DNA from: DAHUYF01 sp035945115
Lineage (GTDB): Bacteria; Pseudomonadota; Alphaproteobacteria; ATCC43930; CGMCC-115725
Assembly (NCBI GenBank): GCA_035945115.1
Contig: DASZAN010000029.1
Span: forward strand, 37,848 to 101,847
DNA: 64,000 nucleotides
Direction: 5' to 3'
Shown: positions 16,390 to 28,273 of the stretch, piece by piece
Layout: each line of letters opens with the position of its first letter
Numbering within the stretch: the stretch's first letter is position 1
The notes under the pieces: generated by a model
The model's database searches: none
The model's input: only the letters and a program-made list of their open reading frames with translations
What the model was told of the DNA's origin: nothing
Program-made: the position numbers and the translations under genes

Positions 16390-17607
16390 TCAGCAATCGT
16401 GGAGGCGGTCGGCCTTGGCGCCCGCTGCACATTTCTTGCCGTCGCGCAGGATGGTTTCGCTCATATTGGCGCCATCGAACTGCGGACTGCCGCCTTCCGA
16501 GCCCTCGAGGTTGGCGCCGGCGAGATTGGCGCCGCGGAAGATCGTCTGCTGCACGTCGGCACCGCGCAGATTGGCGCCGTGCAAGTCGGCGCCTTCGAGC
16601 CAGGCGAAGCTCAGATCGGCCCCGGCAAGGTTGGCGCCGGAAAGATCGATGCCGCCCAACGAGAGATGCGCGAGGCTCAACCCGTGCAGGTCGATGCCGG
16701 CGCAACTGCCTTTTTCCGCGAGCTTGCAGCCGTTCACCCAGGTGACGCCGTCGAGCGGGCTCTTGGCGAGCTCAGCGCCGGCGAGCGCGGCGTCTTTCAG
16801 GATGGCCCAGCTCAGCATCGCCTCCCGCAAGCTCGCGCCGTCGAGCTTGGCACCCGTGAGGTCGGCATTCTTGAGCCGCGCGCCGTCGAGCTTCGCGTGG
16901 CGAAGGTCGCTGCCGCGCAGATGGGCTTCTTCCAGCATCGCGCCGGAGAGATCGGCACCCGCGAGGTTAGCGCCGGTGAAATCGGCGCCGGCGAGCCGCG
17001 CCCCCGCCAAGGTGACCCCAGCGAGATTGGCCTCTTTGAGATCGCTGTCGCTCAGATTGGCCGTGCGCATCGGCCGCGTCCCGGTGAAGTCGAGGCCGTG
17101 CAGGTCGGTCTTTCGCGCGTAGATTTGCTCGAGATTGGCGCCATCGAGCTTGGCGCCGGCAAGCGCGGCGTTGTCGAGAATGGCGCCAAGGAGATCCGCG
17201 CCGGCGAGATTGGCCCCTTTGAGATCGACGTCTTCCAGCGTCGCTTCATCGAGTTTGGCGCCACTAAGGGCGGCGCCATGAATATCGACGCGCCGCAGCG
17301 TGATTTTAGAGCAGGAGGCTTGGGGTTCGATCTTGCAGCCGCGCTTCGCCGCTTCGGCCAACGCGCTCGCGTTGCCGGCGGCGGCGGCCACCCGGCGGTT
17401 CTCGGCGAGGCACTGGGCAAATTCCCGGCGCAGCTGCTGCTGCAGGGCGCGCCGCTTTTGGCGCAAGTCGGCGTCATCAGTGCGCGGCTCGGTGCCGAGA
17501 AACGCAACCAAGGAGCTGCCACGCTGCTCCGGCGCGCGGGTCGGAGCGCAAGACGCGGGCTCTCGCCCCCGTCTTCTCTCGCATAACTTGCGGTCGGGAG
17601 AGTTCAC
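16390..17607 (-). CDS. Pentapeptide-repeat protein
   Basis: This 405-aa protein has a charged N-terminal part (about 1-100, with two Cys in REFAQCLAEN and KRGCKIEPQASC) followed by two blocks of A(D/N)LxG-type pentapeptides at about 105-300 and 320-395, for example LKGANLAGADLLGA and LSGANLAGADLSFA. Such repeats build a right-handed quadrilateral beta-helix. A non-repeat linker containing NGCKLAEKGSCAGIDL separates the blocks. The start is a GTG 16 bp after the upstream dehydrogenase stop and has no strong ribosome-binding site, so a later start is possible. Known members include gyrase-mimicking proteins, but most have no known role. Confidence 0.88.
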   Translation of the reverse strand: MNSPDRKLCERRRGREPASCAPTRAPEQRGSSLVAFLGTEPRTDDADLRQKRRALQQQLRREFAQCLAENRRVAAAAGNASALAEAAKRGCKIEPQASCSKITLRRVDIHGAALSGAKLDEATLEDVDLKGANLAGADLLGAILDNAALAGAKLDGANLEQIYARKTDLHGLDFTGTRPMRTANLSDSDLKEANLAGVTLAGARLAGADFTGANLAGADLSGAMLEEAHLRGSDLRHAKLDGARLKNADLTGAKLDGASLREAMLSWAILKDAALAGAELAKSPLDGVTWVNGCKLAEKGSCAGIDLHGLSLAHLSLGGIDLSGANLAGADLSFAWLEGADLHGANLRGADVQQTIFRGANLAGANLEGSEGGSPQFDGANMSETILRDGKKCAAGAKADRLHDC

Positions 17608-17623
17608 ATTTGGTTGAGGACAG

Positions 17624-18556
17624 TCAGGAAAGCCCGTCGCTGATCCGCACGTTCTCGGCTTCCAGCGGCATGCCCGCGGCTTTCGCCTGCTGGATGAGCA
17701 AGGTCGCGAAATCCTGATCGACGAAGCCCTGGCCGATGAGGCTCTGCAGGATTTCCCGGGTCATCGCGGCGAGCGACATTGGCGTTCCCACCTTGCGCGC
17801 GGCGGCGAGACCGAGGTCGAGGTCCTTGCGCAGCAGCACCGGCGTGAAGGTGGGCGCGAAATCGAGATTGACCAACGCCGGCGTCTTGTAGCGGGTGAAG
17901 GTGGAGCCCAAGACGCTCTTGTTCATGAAATCGAGAAAGGCGTGGCGCGGCACGCCACCTTTCTGCGCCAGCACCGTCACCTCGATGAGCGCCTGAATGG
18001 TGATGCCGAGGAAGACGTTGTGGCAGATCTTGACCATGCGCGCGAGCTCGCCCTCGCCGACATAGCTCACGCCCTGGCCGAGTTTTTCGAGATAGGGAAG
18101 GGCGGTGTCGTAGGCCTGCTTGGGTCCGGAGACCACGACGGAAAGCTTTCCCGCCTTCACCACCTTGCCGTTGCCGCTCACCGGCGAGGCGAGCATCGCC
18201 GTGCCGCGCTTCGTCGCCGCCTCCCGCACCTCGGCGGAGGCCTCTTCGGACACGGTCGAGCAATCGATAAGGATCTTGGGCGTTTTGGCCGCGGCGAGCA
18301 CGCCGTTTTTTCCCAGTGTCACCTCTTTCAGATCGTCGGACGCCGAGACCATGGTGAAGACGATGTCGCGGTCGGCGAGATCGGTCGGACGCTCGACGAG
18401 GCGGATGCCGCTCTTGGTGAGCGGCTCCGCCTTGGCCCGCGTGCGATTGTAGACGCTCACTTGCGCGCCGGCTTTGGCGAGACGCTCCGCCATCGGGTAG
18501 CCCATGCGGCCGACGCCGATCCAGCCGAGCGTGTGTTTCCTTAAGTCCGTCGCCAT
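17624..18556 (-). CDS. NAD(P)-dependent 3-hydroxyisobutyrate dehydrogenase-like oxidoreductase
   Basis: This 310-aa beta-hydroxyacid dehydrogenase has the Rossmann motif GWIGVGRMGYPMAERL at about 11-26, the substrate loop IDCSTVSEE near 97-105, the glycine-rich SPVSGNGKVVKAGKL at about 124-138 and catalytic Lys176 in MVKICHNVFLG. The fold and residues match MmsB/GarR/GlxR-type enzymes, which oxidise 3-hydroxyisobutyrate or reduce tartronate semialdehyde. The exact substrate is not shown. The spacing of 16 bp to the pentapeptide-repeat gene suggests co-transcription, probably without functional linkage. Confidence 0.9.
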   Translation of the reverse strand: MATDLRKHTLGWIGVGRMGYPMAERLAKAGAQVSVYNRTRAKAEPLTKSGIRLVERPTDLADRDIVFTMVSASDDLKEVTLGKNGVLAAAKTPKILIDCSTVSEEASAEVREAATKRGTAMLASPVSGNGKVVKAGKLSVVVSGPKQAYDTALPYLEKLGQGVSYVGEGELARMVKICHNVFLGITIQALIEVTVLAQKGGVPRHAFLDFMNKSVLGSTFTRYKTPALVNLDFAPTFTPVLLRKDLDLGLAAARKVGTPMSLAAMTREILQSLIGQGFVDQDFATLLIQQAKAAGMPLEAENVRISDGLS

Positions 18557-18592
18557 CTCATTCGTCTCCTGCAGTCGCCATGCGAAGAAAAA

Positions 18593-18679
18593 GGGGATGA
18601 GGAGATGAACGGGGATCGAGGGAAGCCCACCCCCGTCGGTGCAGTGCTCCCCTTCATCTCCATTTATCCCCTGATCTCC
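18593..18679. repeat. Inverted repeat of CATCTCC/TATCCCC family, copy 2
   Basis: The left arm, GGGGATGAGGAGATGAAC, and the right arm, CTTCATCTCCATTTATCCCC, are imperfect reverse complements around a 30-bp spacer. The same units occur at 10581-10678, which marks a dispersed element and not a site belonging to one gene. It lies between two genes on the minus strand. Confidence 0.55.
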
Positions 18680-18725
18680 AGCTAAATTTTCGTGGTGCTC
18701 GTCCGTCGTCAGCGCGAACGCTTCC

Positions 18726-19526
18726 TTAGCGCTTGGCGATCGTCGTTACCGCGCCGCCCACGGCGGTGCGGGCGCCGTCCACCACCCATTGCGCGCCCGT
18801 GACATAGGCGGCCTCATCAGAGCAGAGGAAGAGCACGACATTGGCGATCTCCTCGGCCGTGCCGTAGCGGCCGGCCGGAATCGCGCGCTGATAGCGTTCG
18901 CCCACGGAGTCGGGATTAGCGGGATCAATCTGGTTTTCCAGCGAATGGATCATGCGAGTGTCGATCGGGCCGGGGCAGACGGCGTTGACGCGCACACCGT
19001 CCCTCGCCACCTCGCCGGCCGCCACTTTGGTGAGGCCGATGACGGCGTGTTTTGACGCCGCATAAGCCGCCATACCCGGAGTCCCGACGATACCTGCGAC
19101 CGACGCCGTGTTGACGACGGCGCCCGCTTTCTGCCGCAGCATCACCGGCAGCACGTGGCGCAGCCCCAGGAACACGCCCTTGACGTTGACGGCGATCACC
19201 GCGTCGAAATCGGCTTCATCCATTTGCGCGGTATGTGCCACCTTGCCTTCGATGCCGGCGTTGTTGAAGAAGCAGTCGATGCGGCCGTAGGCATCGAGCG
19301 CCGCCTTCACGTAGTTGGCGACCTCGGCGCTGCGCGTCACATCGGCGGCAACGAACTTGCCCTCGCCGCCCTGCTGGCGGATGGCGCCAAGCGTTGCCTC
19401 GCCGGCCGCCTGATCGCGGTCGACGAGCACGAGCCGCGCGCCTGCGCGGGCAAAGCCGAGCGATGTCGCGCGGCCGATGCCGCCCCCGGCGCCGGTGACG
19501 AGCGCGATCTTGCCGGTGAAGTCCAT
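18726..19526 (-). CDS. SDR-family oxidoreductase
   Basis: This 266-aa classical short-chain dehydrogenase has the cofactor motif VTGAGGGIGRATSLGFA, an Asp at the end of beta-2 (VLVDRD, favouring NAD), NNAG at about 89-92, catalytic Ser in NTASVAG, the active-site YAASKH and the PG motif VCPGPIDTRM. The C-terminus has the usual FLCSDEAAYVTGAQWVVDG. The start ATG is preceded by AGGGGAGG. Its stop lies 169 bp from the next gene. The substrate is unknown. Confidence 0.92.
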   Translation of the reverse strand: MDFTGKIALVTGAGGGIGRATSLGFARAGARLVLVDRDQAAGEATLGAIRQQGGEGKFVAADVTRSAEVANYVKAALDAYGRIDCFFNNAGIEGKVAHTAQMDEADFDAVIAVNVKGVFLGLRHVLPVMLRQKAGAVVNTASVAGIVGTPGMAAYAASKHAVIGLTKVAAGEVARDGVRVNAVCPGPIDTRMIHSLENQIDPANPDSVGERYQRAIPAGRYGTAEEIANVVLFLCSDEAAYVTGAQWVVDGARTAVGGAVTTIAKR

Positions 19527-19545
19527 GGCGTTCCTCCCCTGTGGC

Positions 19546-20847
19546 TCAATACGGATTGGCGATCGGCAGCTCTTCCGCCGGATAAAGCGTGATGACTTTC
19601 GCACCCTTGGGCGTCACCACCACTTCCTCCTCGATGCGGGCGGCGGAATAGCCATCGGCGGCGGGACAATACGTCTCGAGCGCGAAGACCATGCCTTCCT
19701 TGATCTCGATGGGGTCATCGAAGGAGTTGAGGCGGCTGATGATTGGGCGCTCATGGAGGCCGAGGCCGAGGCCGTGGCCGAAGAGCAGACCGAATGCTTC
19801 CATCTCGCTGACGAAGCCGATCTCCTGCGCCTTGGGCCAACAGGACGCGATCTTGTCGGTGGTGACGCCGGGCTTCACTGCCTCGATCGACGCGTCGATC
19901 CATTCGCGCGCGCGCTTGTACGCGTCCTTTTGCGCGTCGGTGGCGCGGCCGACGTTGAAGGTGCGGTAGTAGCAGGTGCGGTAGCCCATGAAGGATTGGA
20001 TGATGTCGAAGAACGCCTGATCACCGGGCCGGATCAGGCGGTCGGTGAAATTGTGCGGATGCGGGCTGCAGCGCTCGCCGGAGATGGCGTTGATCGCCTC
20101 GACATCATCGGAGCCGAGCTCGTAAAGCCGCTTATTGGCGAGTGCCACGATCTCGTTCTCGCGAATGCCGGGCTTCAGGTGCTCGGCGATGTGTTGGTAG
20201 GTGCCGTCGACGAGTGCCGCCGAGACATTCAGAAGTGAAATCTCGTCAGCGCTCTTGATCTCGCGCGCATCGAGCATGACCTGCTGGCCGTCCGCCACCT
20301 TGATGCCGGCGGCCTGCAGCTCGAACAGCATGGCCGGCTCGACCACGTCGACGCCGACGGGCATGTCGCCGACGCCATTCTCCTCGAGGATCGATTTGAT
20401 CTCCTCGGCCGCCTTGCGCATGAGGCCGATCTTGGGATGGACCGCGCCGCGCAAGCCCAACATGCCGGCATGGCAATTGTGCTGATGGAGCCACGGTGCG
20501 TAGAGCCGATGATGCTTCGCCGCCGAGCCGAAATCCCAGACATGGGGATCGCCGCTGCCGGGCAAGAGCGCATAGCGCGTGAGCTTGTCGCGCGCCCAAT
20601 TGCCGATGACGGTGCTCGTCATGTAGCGGATGTTGTACTGATCGAAGACAAGCAGCGAGCCCAAGCCCGATTTCGCCAGCGCCTGGCGCGTGCGGCCCAG
20701 GCGATAACGATGGAGGCGGCGGAAATCGACGCGCTCTTCGAAATCGACCGCGTTGGGCCCCAGCGCCAGGATCGGCCGCTCCCAATTGTGCCTGGGATTG
20801 ATGTCTTCGGGGTCGACCATCTTGGGTTCCACCGGACGCTTCGCCAT
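19546..20847 (-). CDS. M24-family (pita-bread fold) protein with an altered metal site
   Basis: This 433-aa protein has a creatinase-type N-terminal domain (about 40-200) and a pita-bread C-terminal domain. Metal ligands of the family are recognisable as Asp281 (QAFFDI), His358 (FGHGLGLGLHE), Glu391 (FALETYCP) and Glu406 (RIEEEVVV). The second Asp, expected 11 residues after the first, is Cys292 in GYRTCYYRTF. M24 members include aminopeptidase P, prolidase, creatinase (metal-free) and DddP lyase, so a non-peptidase role is plausible. It ends 19 bp before the SDR gene start, an operon arrangement that hints at a shared pathway. It starts at an ATG near a GGGAGCA ribosome-binding site. Confidence 0.85.
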   Translation of the reverse strand: MAKRPVEPKMVDPEDINPRHNWERPILALGPNAVDFEERVDFRRLHRYRLGRTRQALAKSGLGSLLVFDQYNIRYMTSTVIGNWARDKLTRYALLPGSGDPHVWDFGSAAKHHRLYAPWLHQHNCHAGMLGLRGAVHPKIGLMRKAAEEIKSILEENGVGDMPVGVDVVEPAMLFELQAAGIKVADGQQVMLDAREIKSADEISLLNVSAALVDGTYQHIAEHLKPGIRENEIVALANKRLYELGSDDVEAINAISGERCSPHPHNFTDRLIRPGDQAFFDIIQSFMGYRTCYYRTFNVGRATDAQKDAYKRAREWIDASIEAVKPGVTTDKIASCWPKAQEIGFVSEMEAFGLLFGHGLGLGLHERPIISRLNSFDDPIEIKEGMVFALETYCPAADGYSAARIEEEVVVTPKGAKVITLYPAEELPIANPY

Positions 20848-20886
20848 GCGTTGCTCCCATCGGTTTTTCTTTTCTGTCCGAGCTTA

Positions 20887-20990
20887 CCCCCCACCCCTCC
20901 CTCCCCCTCAAGGGGGGAGGGGGAATCTGAGTCTCCAGTGCTGAATTAAAATCGCCCCTCCCCCCTTGAGGGGGAGGGTAGGGAGGGGGG
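20887..20990. repeat. Near-perfect 36-bp inverted repeat
   Basis: Two arms of about 36 bp (core CCCTCCCCCTCAAGGGGGGA) lie in opposite orientation around a 32-bp A/T-richer centre, ending right at the gltD stop codon. Each arm is itself palindromic around CTCAAGGGG, so several hairpins can form. It probably terminates gltBD transcription, but the arm structure resembles dispersed palindromic repeats. Confidence 0.7.
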
Positions 20991-22430
20991 TCAGCGCGGC
21001 AAATCCGACTGGCCCATCAGGAATTCGTCGACGGCGCGGGCGCATTGGCGGCCTTCGCGGATGGCCCAGACCACGAGCGACTGGCCGCGACGTGTGTCGC
21101 CGGCGGCGAAGACTTTCGGGATCGACGTGGCGTAGTCGCGGTCGGTCGCCTTGACGTTGCCGCGTGGGTCGAGCTCGACGCCGAGCGTGGCGACGGCGCC
21201 TTCGTGTACGGGATGAACGAAGCCCATGGCGAGCAGCACGAGATCGGCCTTGATGTGGAATTGGCTCCCCGGCACGTCACGCATCGCCATGCGGCCGTTC
21301 TCGCTTACCCATTCGACGCGCACGGCATCGAGGCCGGTGACACGCCCCTCCTTGCCGGTGAACGCCTTGGTGGCGACGGCGAAATCGCGGTGACAACCTT
21401 CCTCGTGCGAGCTCGAAGTGCGGAGCTTCAGGGGCCAATTGGGCCAAGTGACGAGCTTCTCCTCGTGCTTGGGCGGGAGCGGCAAAACCTCGAGCTGGCT
21501 CACCGAGCGCGCCCTATGGCGGTTCGAGGTCCCGATGCAGTCGGAGCCGGTGTCGCCGCCGCCGATCACCAACACGTCGCGTTCGGTCGCCATGATGCTT
21601 TCGTCGGCCAGTACTTTCTCACCGGCGACGCGGCGGTTCTGCTGGCTCAGGAACTCCATGGCGAAGTGAATGCCCGCGAGCTCGCGGCCGGGCACCGGCA
21701 GCTCGCGTGGGTCTTCGGCGCCGATCGCCAGCACGACGGCGTCATAGCCACGCATCAGCTTCTCGATCGGCACATTGACGCCGATATGGCAGTTGGGATG
21801 GAACTCGACGCCTTCGGCGCGCATCTGCGCGATGCGGCGGTCGATGACGAACTTCTCGAGCTTGAAGTCGGGAATGCCGTAGCGGAGGAGCCCGCCGATG
21901 CGCGGCGCCTTCTCGAAGACGGCGACGACGTGGCCGGCGCGCGCCAGCTGCTGCGCACAGGCAAGCCCGGCGGGACCCGATCCCACCACCGCGACGCGCT
22001 TGCCGGTGCGGTGCTTGGCGATCTGCGGTTCGACCCAGCCTTCGCTCCAGCCGCGCTCGACGATCGCGTGCTCGATCGTCTTGATGGTGACGGGCTCTTC
22101 GATGAGATTGAGCGTGCAGGCGGCTTCGCAGGGCGCGGGACAGACGCGGCCGGTCACGTCGGGAAAATTGTTGGTCTGATGCAGCACGGCGAGCGCCTGG
22201 CGCATGTCGTCGCCGTAAACGAGATCGTTCCAATCGGGGATGATGTTGTTGACGGGGCAGGCGTGATGGCAGAAGGGGGTGCCGCAATCCATGCAGCGCC
22301 CGCCCTGGCGCTTGAGGTCGTCCTGCGCCAAGGGCCGCGTGAATTCGCGCCAATGCTGCACACGCTCCGCTACCGGCGCGTAGCCGCGCTCGCGCCGCTG
22401 GAATTCGAGAAATCCCGTGGGTTTCGCCAT
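20991..22430 (-). CDS. gltD: Glutamate synthase [NADPH] small subunit
   Basis: This 479-aa protein has the N-terminal Fe-S cluster region (GGRCMDCGTPFCHHACPVNN and a second set GRVCPAPCEAACTLN). An FAD-binding Rossmann motif (VAVVGSGPAGLACAQQLARAG) and an NAD(P)H site (VLVIGGGDTGSDCIGTSNRH) follow, then the C-terminal AAGDTRRGQSLVVWAIREGR FAD-contact motif. It supplies electrons from NADPH to the large subunit for glutamate formation from glutamine and 2-oxoglutarate. Its ATG is 1 bp from the gltB stop. Length and residues are normal, and it is clearly the canonical small subunit. Confidence 0.97.
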   Translation of the reverse strand: MAKPTGFLEFQRRERGYAPVAERVQHWREFTRPLAQDDLKRQGGRCMDCGTPFCHHACPVNNIIPDWNDLVYGDDMRQALAVLHQTNNFPDVTGRVCPAPCEAACTLNLIEEPVTIKTIEHAIVERGWSEGWVEPQIAKHRTGKRVAVVGSGPAGLACAQQLARAGHVVAVFEKAPRIGGLLRYGIPDFKLEKFVIDRRIAQMRAEGVEFHPNCHIGVNVPIEKLMRGYDAVVLAIGAEDPRELPVPGRELAGIHFAMEFLSQQNRRVAGEKVLADESIMATERDVLVIGGGDTGSDCIGTSNRHRARSVSQLEVLPLPPKHEEKLVTWPNWPLKLRTSSSHEEGCHRDFAVATKAFTGKEGRVTGLDAVRVEWVSENGRMAMRDVPGSQFHIKADLVLLAMGFVHPVHEGAVATLGVELDPRGNVKATDRDYATSIPKVFAAGDTRRGQSLVVWAIREGRQCARAVDEFLMGQSDLPR

Positions 22431-22431
22431 G

Positions 22432-27075
<4,644 letters not shown>

Positions 27076-27433
27076 CCCACCCCCTTAGGCTGCCACCCGA
27101 GTTTTCAGACACAAAAACCCGCGGCGCCGAGTTCCCGCCCTTAGGGTAGAGCTTCCCGACGCCGTGGCGACTGCCACCTTATTCTCCGACGCAATTGCCC
27201 GGGGTACCGCCCCCGCCGCCTTCGCGCCGCCTCGAACCAGAATTGCGATCACACCCCGGCGAGTCAAGCGCGCGGCTGAGATTGGCGAGCGTCACAGTGT
27301 TTTATAACCTCTCCTCTCGGAGAGAGGTCGGCCCGAAGCGCCGGGTGAGGAGGAGCGACGGACGGATCGGGAGTTCGCCCTCACCCCAATCCTCTCCCCG
27401 AGGGGAGAGGGAGCGAAGGTTGCGCCCCGCTAC
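27076..27433. other. Intergenic leader upstream of gltB
   Basis: This 358-bp gap separates gltB from an SDR gene, both read leftwards. I find no convincing coding frame. The gltB-proximal part (27076-27270) presumably holds the promoter and leader; no sigma-54-type GG/GC element or recognisable riboswitch was found. The distal part (27300-27420) is occupied by a palindromic repeat, listed separately. Confidence 0.5.
27308..27410. repeat. Paired palindromes CCTCTCC...GGAGAGG
   Basis: Two palindromes, CCTCTCCTCTCGGAGAGAGG (27308-27327) and CCTCTCCCCGAGGGGAGAGG (27391-27410), flank an inner GGGTGAGG...CCTCACCC inverted repeat. The composite is typical of dispersed alphaproteobacterial intergenic repeats and can fold into strong hairpins. 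Confidence 0.65.
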
Positions 27434-28222
27434 TTAGCGCCGCTGCCTCGCAAAGGGGTGGGTGCTCGAGAGCCCACCGTCGACGGCGATCGCCTGGCCG
27501 TTGACGTATGACGCCTCGTCGCTCGCCAGGAACAAGGCCATGGCGGCGATCTCCTCGGGCTGGCCGGCGCGCTGGAGCGGGTTCAACTGGCCGATCTTGT
27601 CGGATGTGCCGTGCTCGCGGGCGCGCTCGAAGAGGGGCCGCGTCATCCCGGTCTCGATGAGGCCGGGGCAGATGCCGTTGACGCGGACGCCGCTGCCGGA
27701 GAGCGAATTGGCGGCGGTCTGCACCAGGCTGATGACCCCCGCCTTGCTCGCGCTATAGGCATGAGCGCCGGCATTGGCGCGGAGCGCTGCGACCGAGGCG
27801 GTGCAGACGATCGAGCCCTTGCCTTGCTTGATCATGATCGGCGCTGCCGTGCGGATGGCGAGGAAGGGGCCGATGAGGTTGACGCGGAGAATCTCGCGCC
27901 AGTAATCGACGCTCTGCTCGAAGAACGGCGTCAGGCCACCGGAAATCCCGGCATTGGCGAAGACGATGTCGAGCCCGCCCAAAGCGGCGACCGCCTTATC
28001 GACGACGGCGCGCACATCGGCTTCCTCGCCAGCATCGGCCGCAAGCGCGATCGCCATGCCGCCCGCGTCGGCGATCTGCGCCGCCGTCTCCACGACCGCG
28101 GCGGCGACCTTGTCAACGATGACCAGGCTTGCGCCTTCGGCGGCGAAGAGCTTGGCGCTAGCGCGGCCGATGCCGCTTCCCGCGCCGGTGATGATCGCGC
28201 GCTTGCCCTGAAGCCGAGCCAT
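27434..28222 (-). CDS. SDR-family oxidoreductase
   Basis: This 262-aa classical short-chain dehydrogenase has the cofactor motif ITGAGSGIGRASAKLF, Asp in VIVDKVAA (NAD preference), a variant ANAGISGG in place of NNAG, catalytic Ser in CTASVAAL, YSASKAG and ICPGLIETGMTRP. The C-terminus ends ASYVNGQAIAVDGG, as usual. AGGGGAGGAAAGC precedes the start. It lies 52 bp downstream of a histidine kinase gene on the same strand, but no functional link can be shown. The substrate is unknown. Confidence 0.92.
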   Translation of the reverse strand: MARLQGKRAIITGAGSGIGRASAKLFAAEGASLVIVDKVAAAVVETAAQIADAGGMAIALAADAGEEADVRAVVDKAVAALGGLDIVFANAGISGGLTPFFEQSVDYWREILRVNLIGPFLAIRTAAPIMIKQGKGSIVCTASVAALRANAGAHAYSASKAGVISLVQTAANSLSGSGVRVNGICPGLIETGMTRPLFERAREHGTSDKIGQLNPLQRAGQPEEIAAMALFLASDEASYVNGQAIAVDGGLSSTHPFARQRR

Positions 28223-28273
28223 GCTTTCCTCCCCTTTTCCCGCATCGTGCGCAGGCGGGAGGCGGAAAGCAAT

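Noticed and set aside
16390..17300. Repetitive DNA that could suggest a CRISPR array or tandem repeat
   Set aside because: The periodicity is 15 bp and in-frame, explained by pentapeptide codons; no constant repeats with variable spacers.
16237..17586. Long plus-strand open frame (449 codons) opposite the pentapeptide-repeat gene
   Set aside because: It mirrors the repeat codons of the real gene (GAxxIG-like repeats read from complement) and has no family features or ribosome-binding site.
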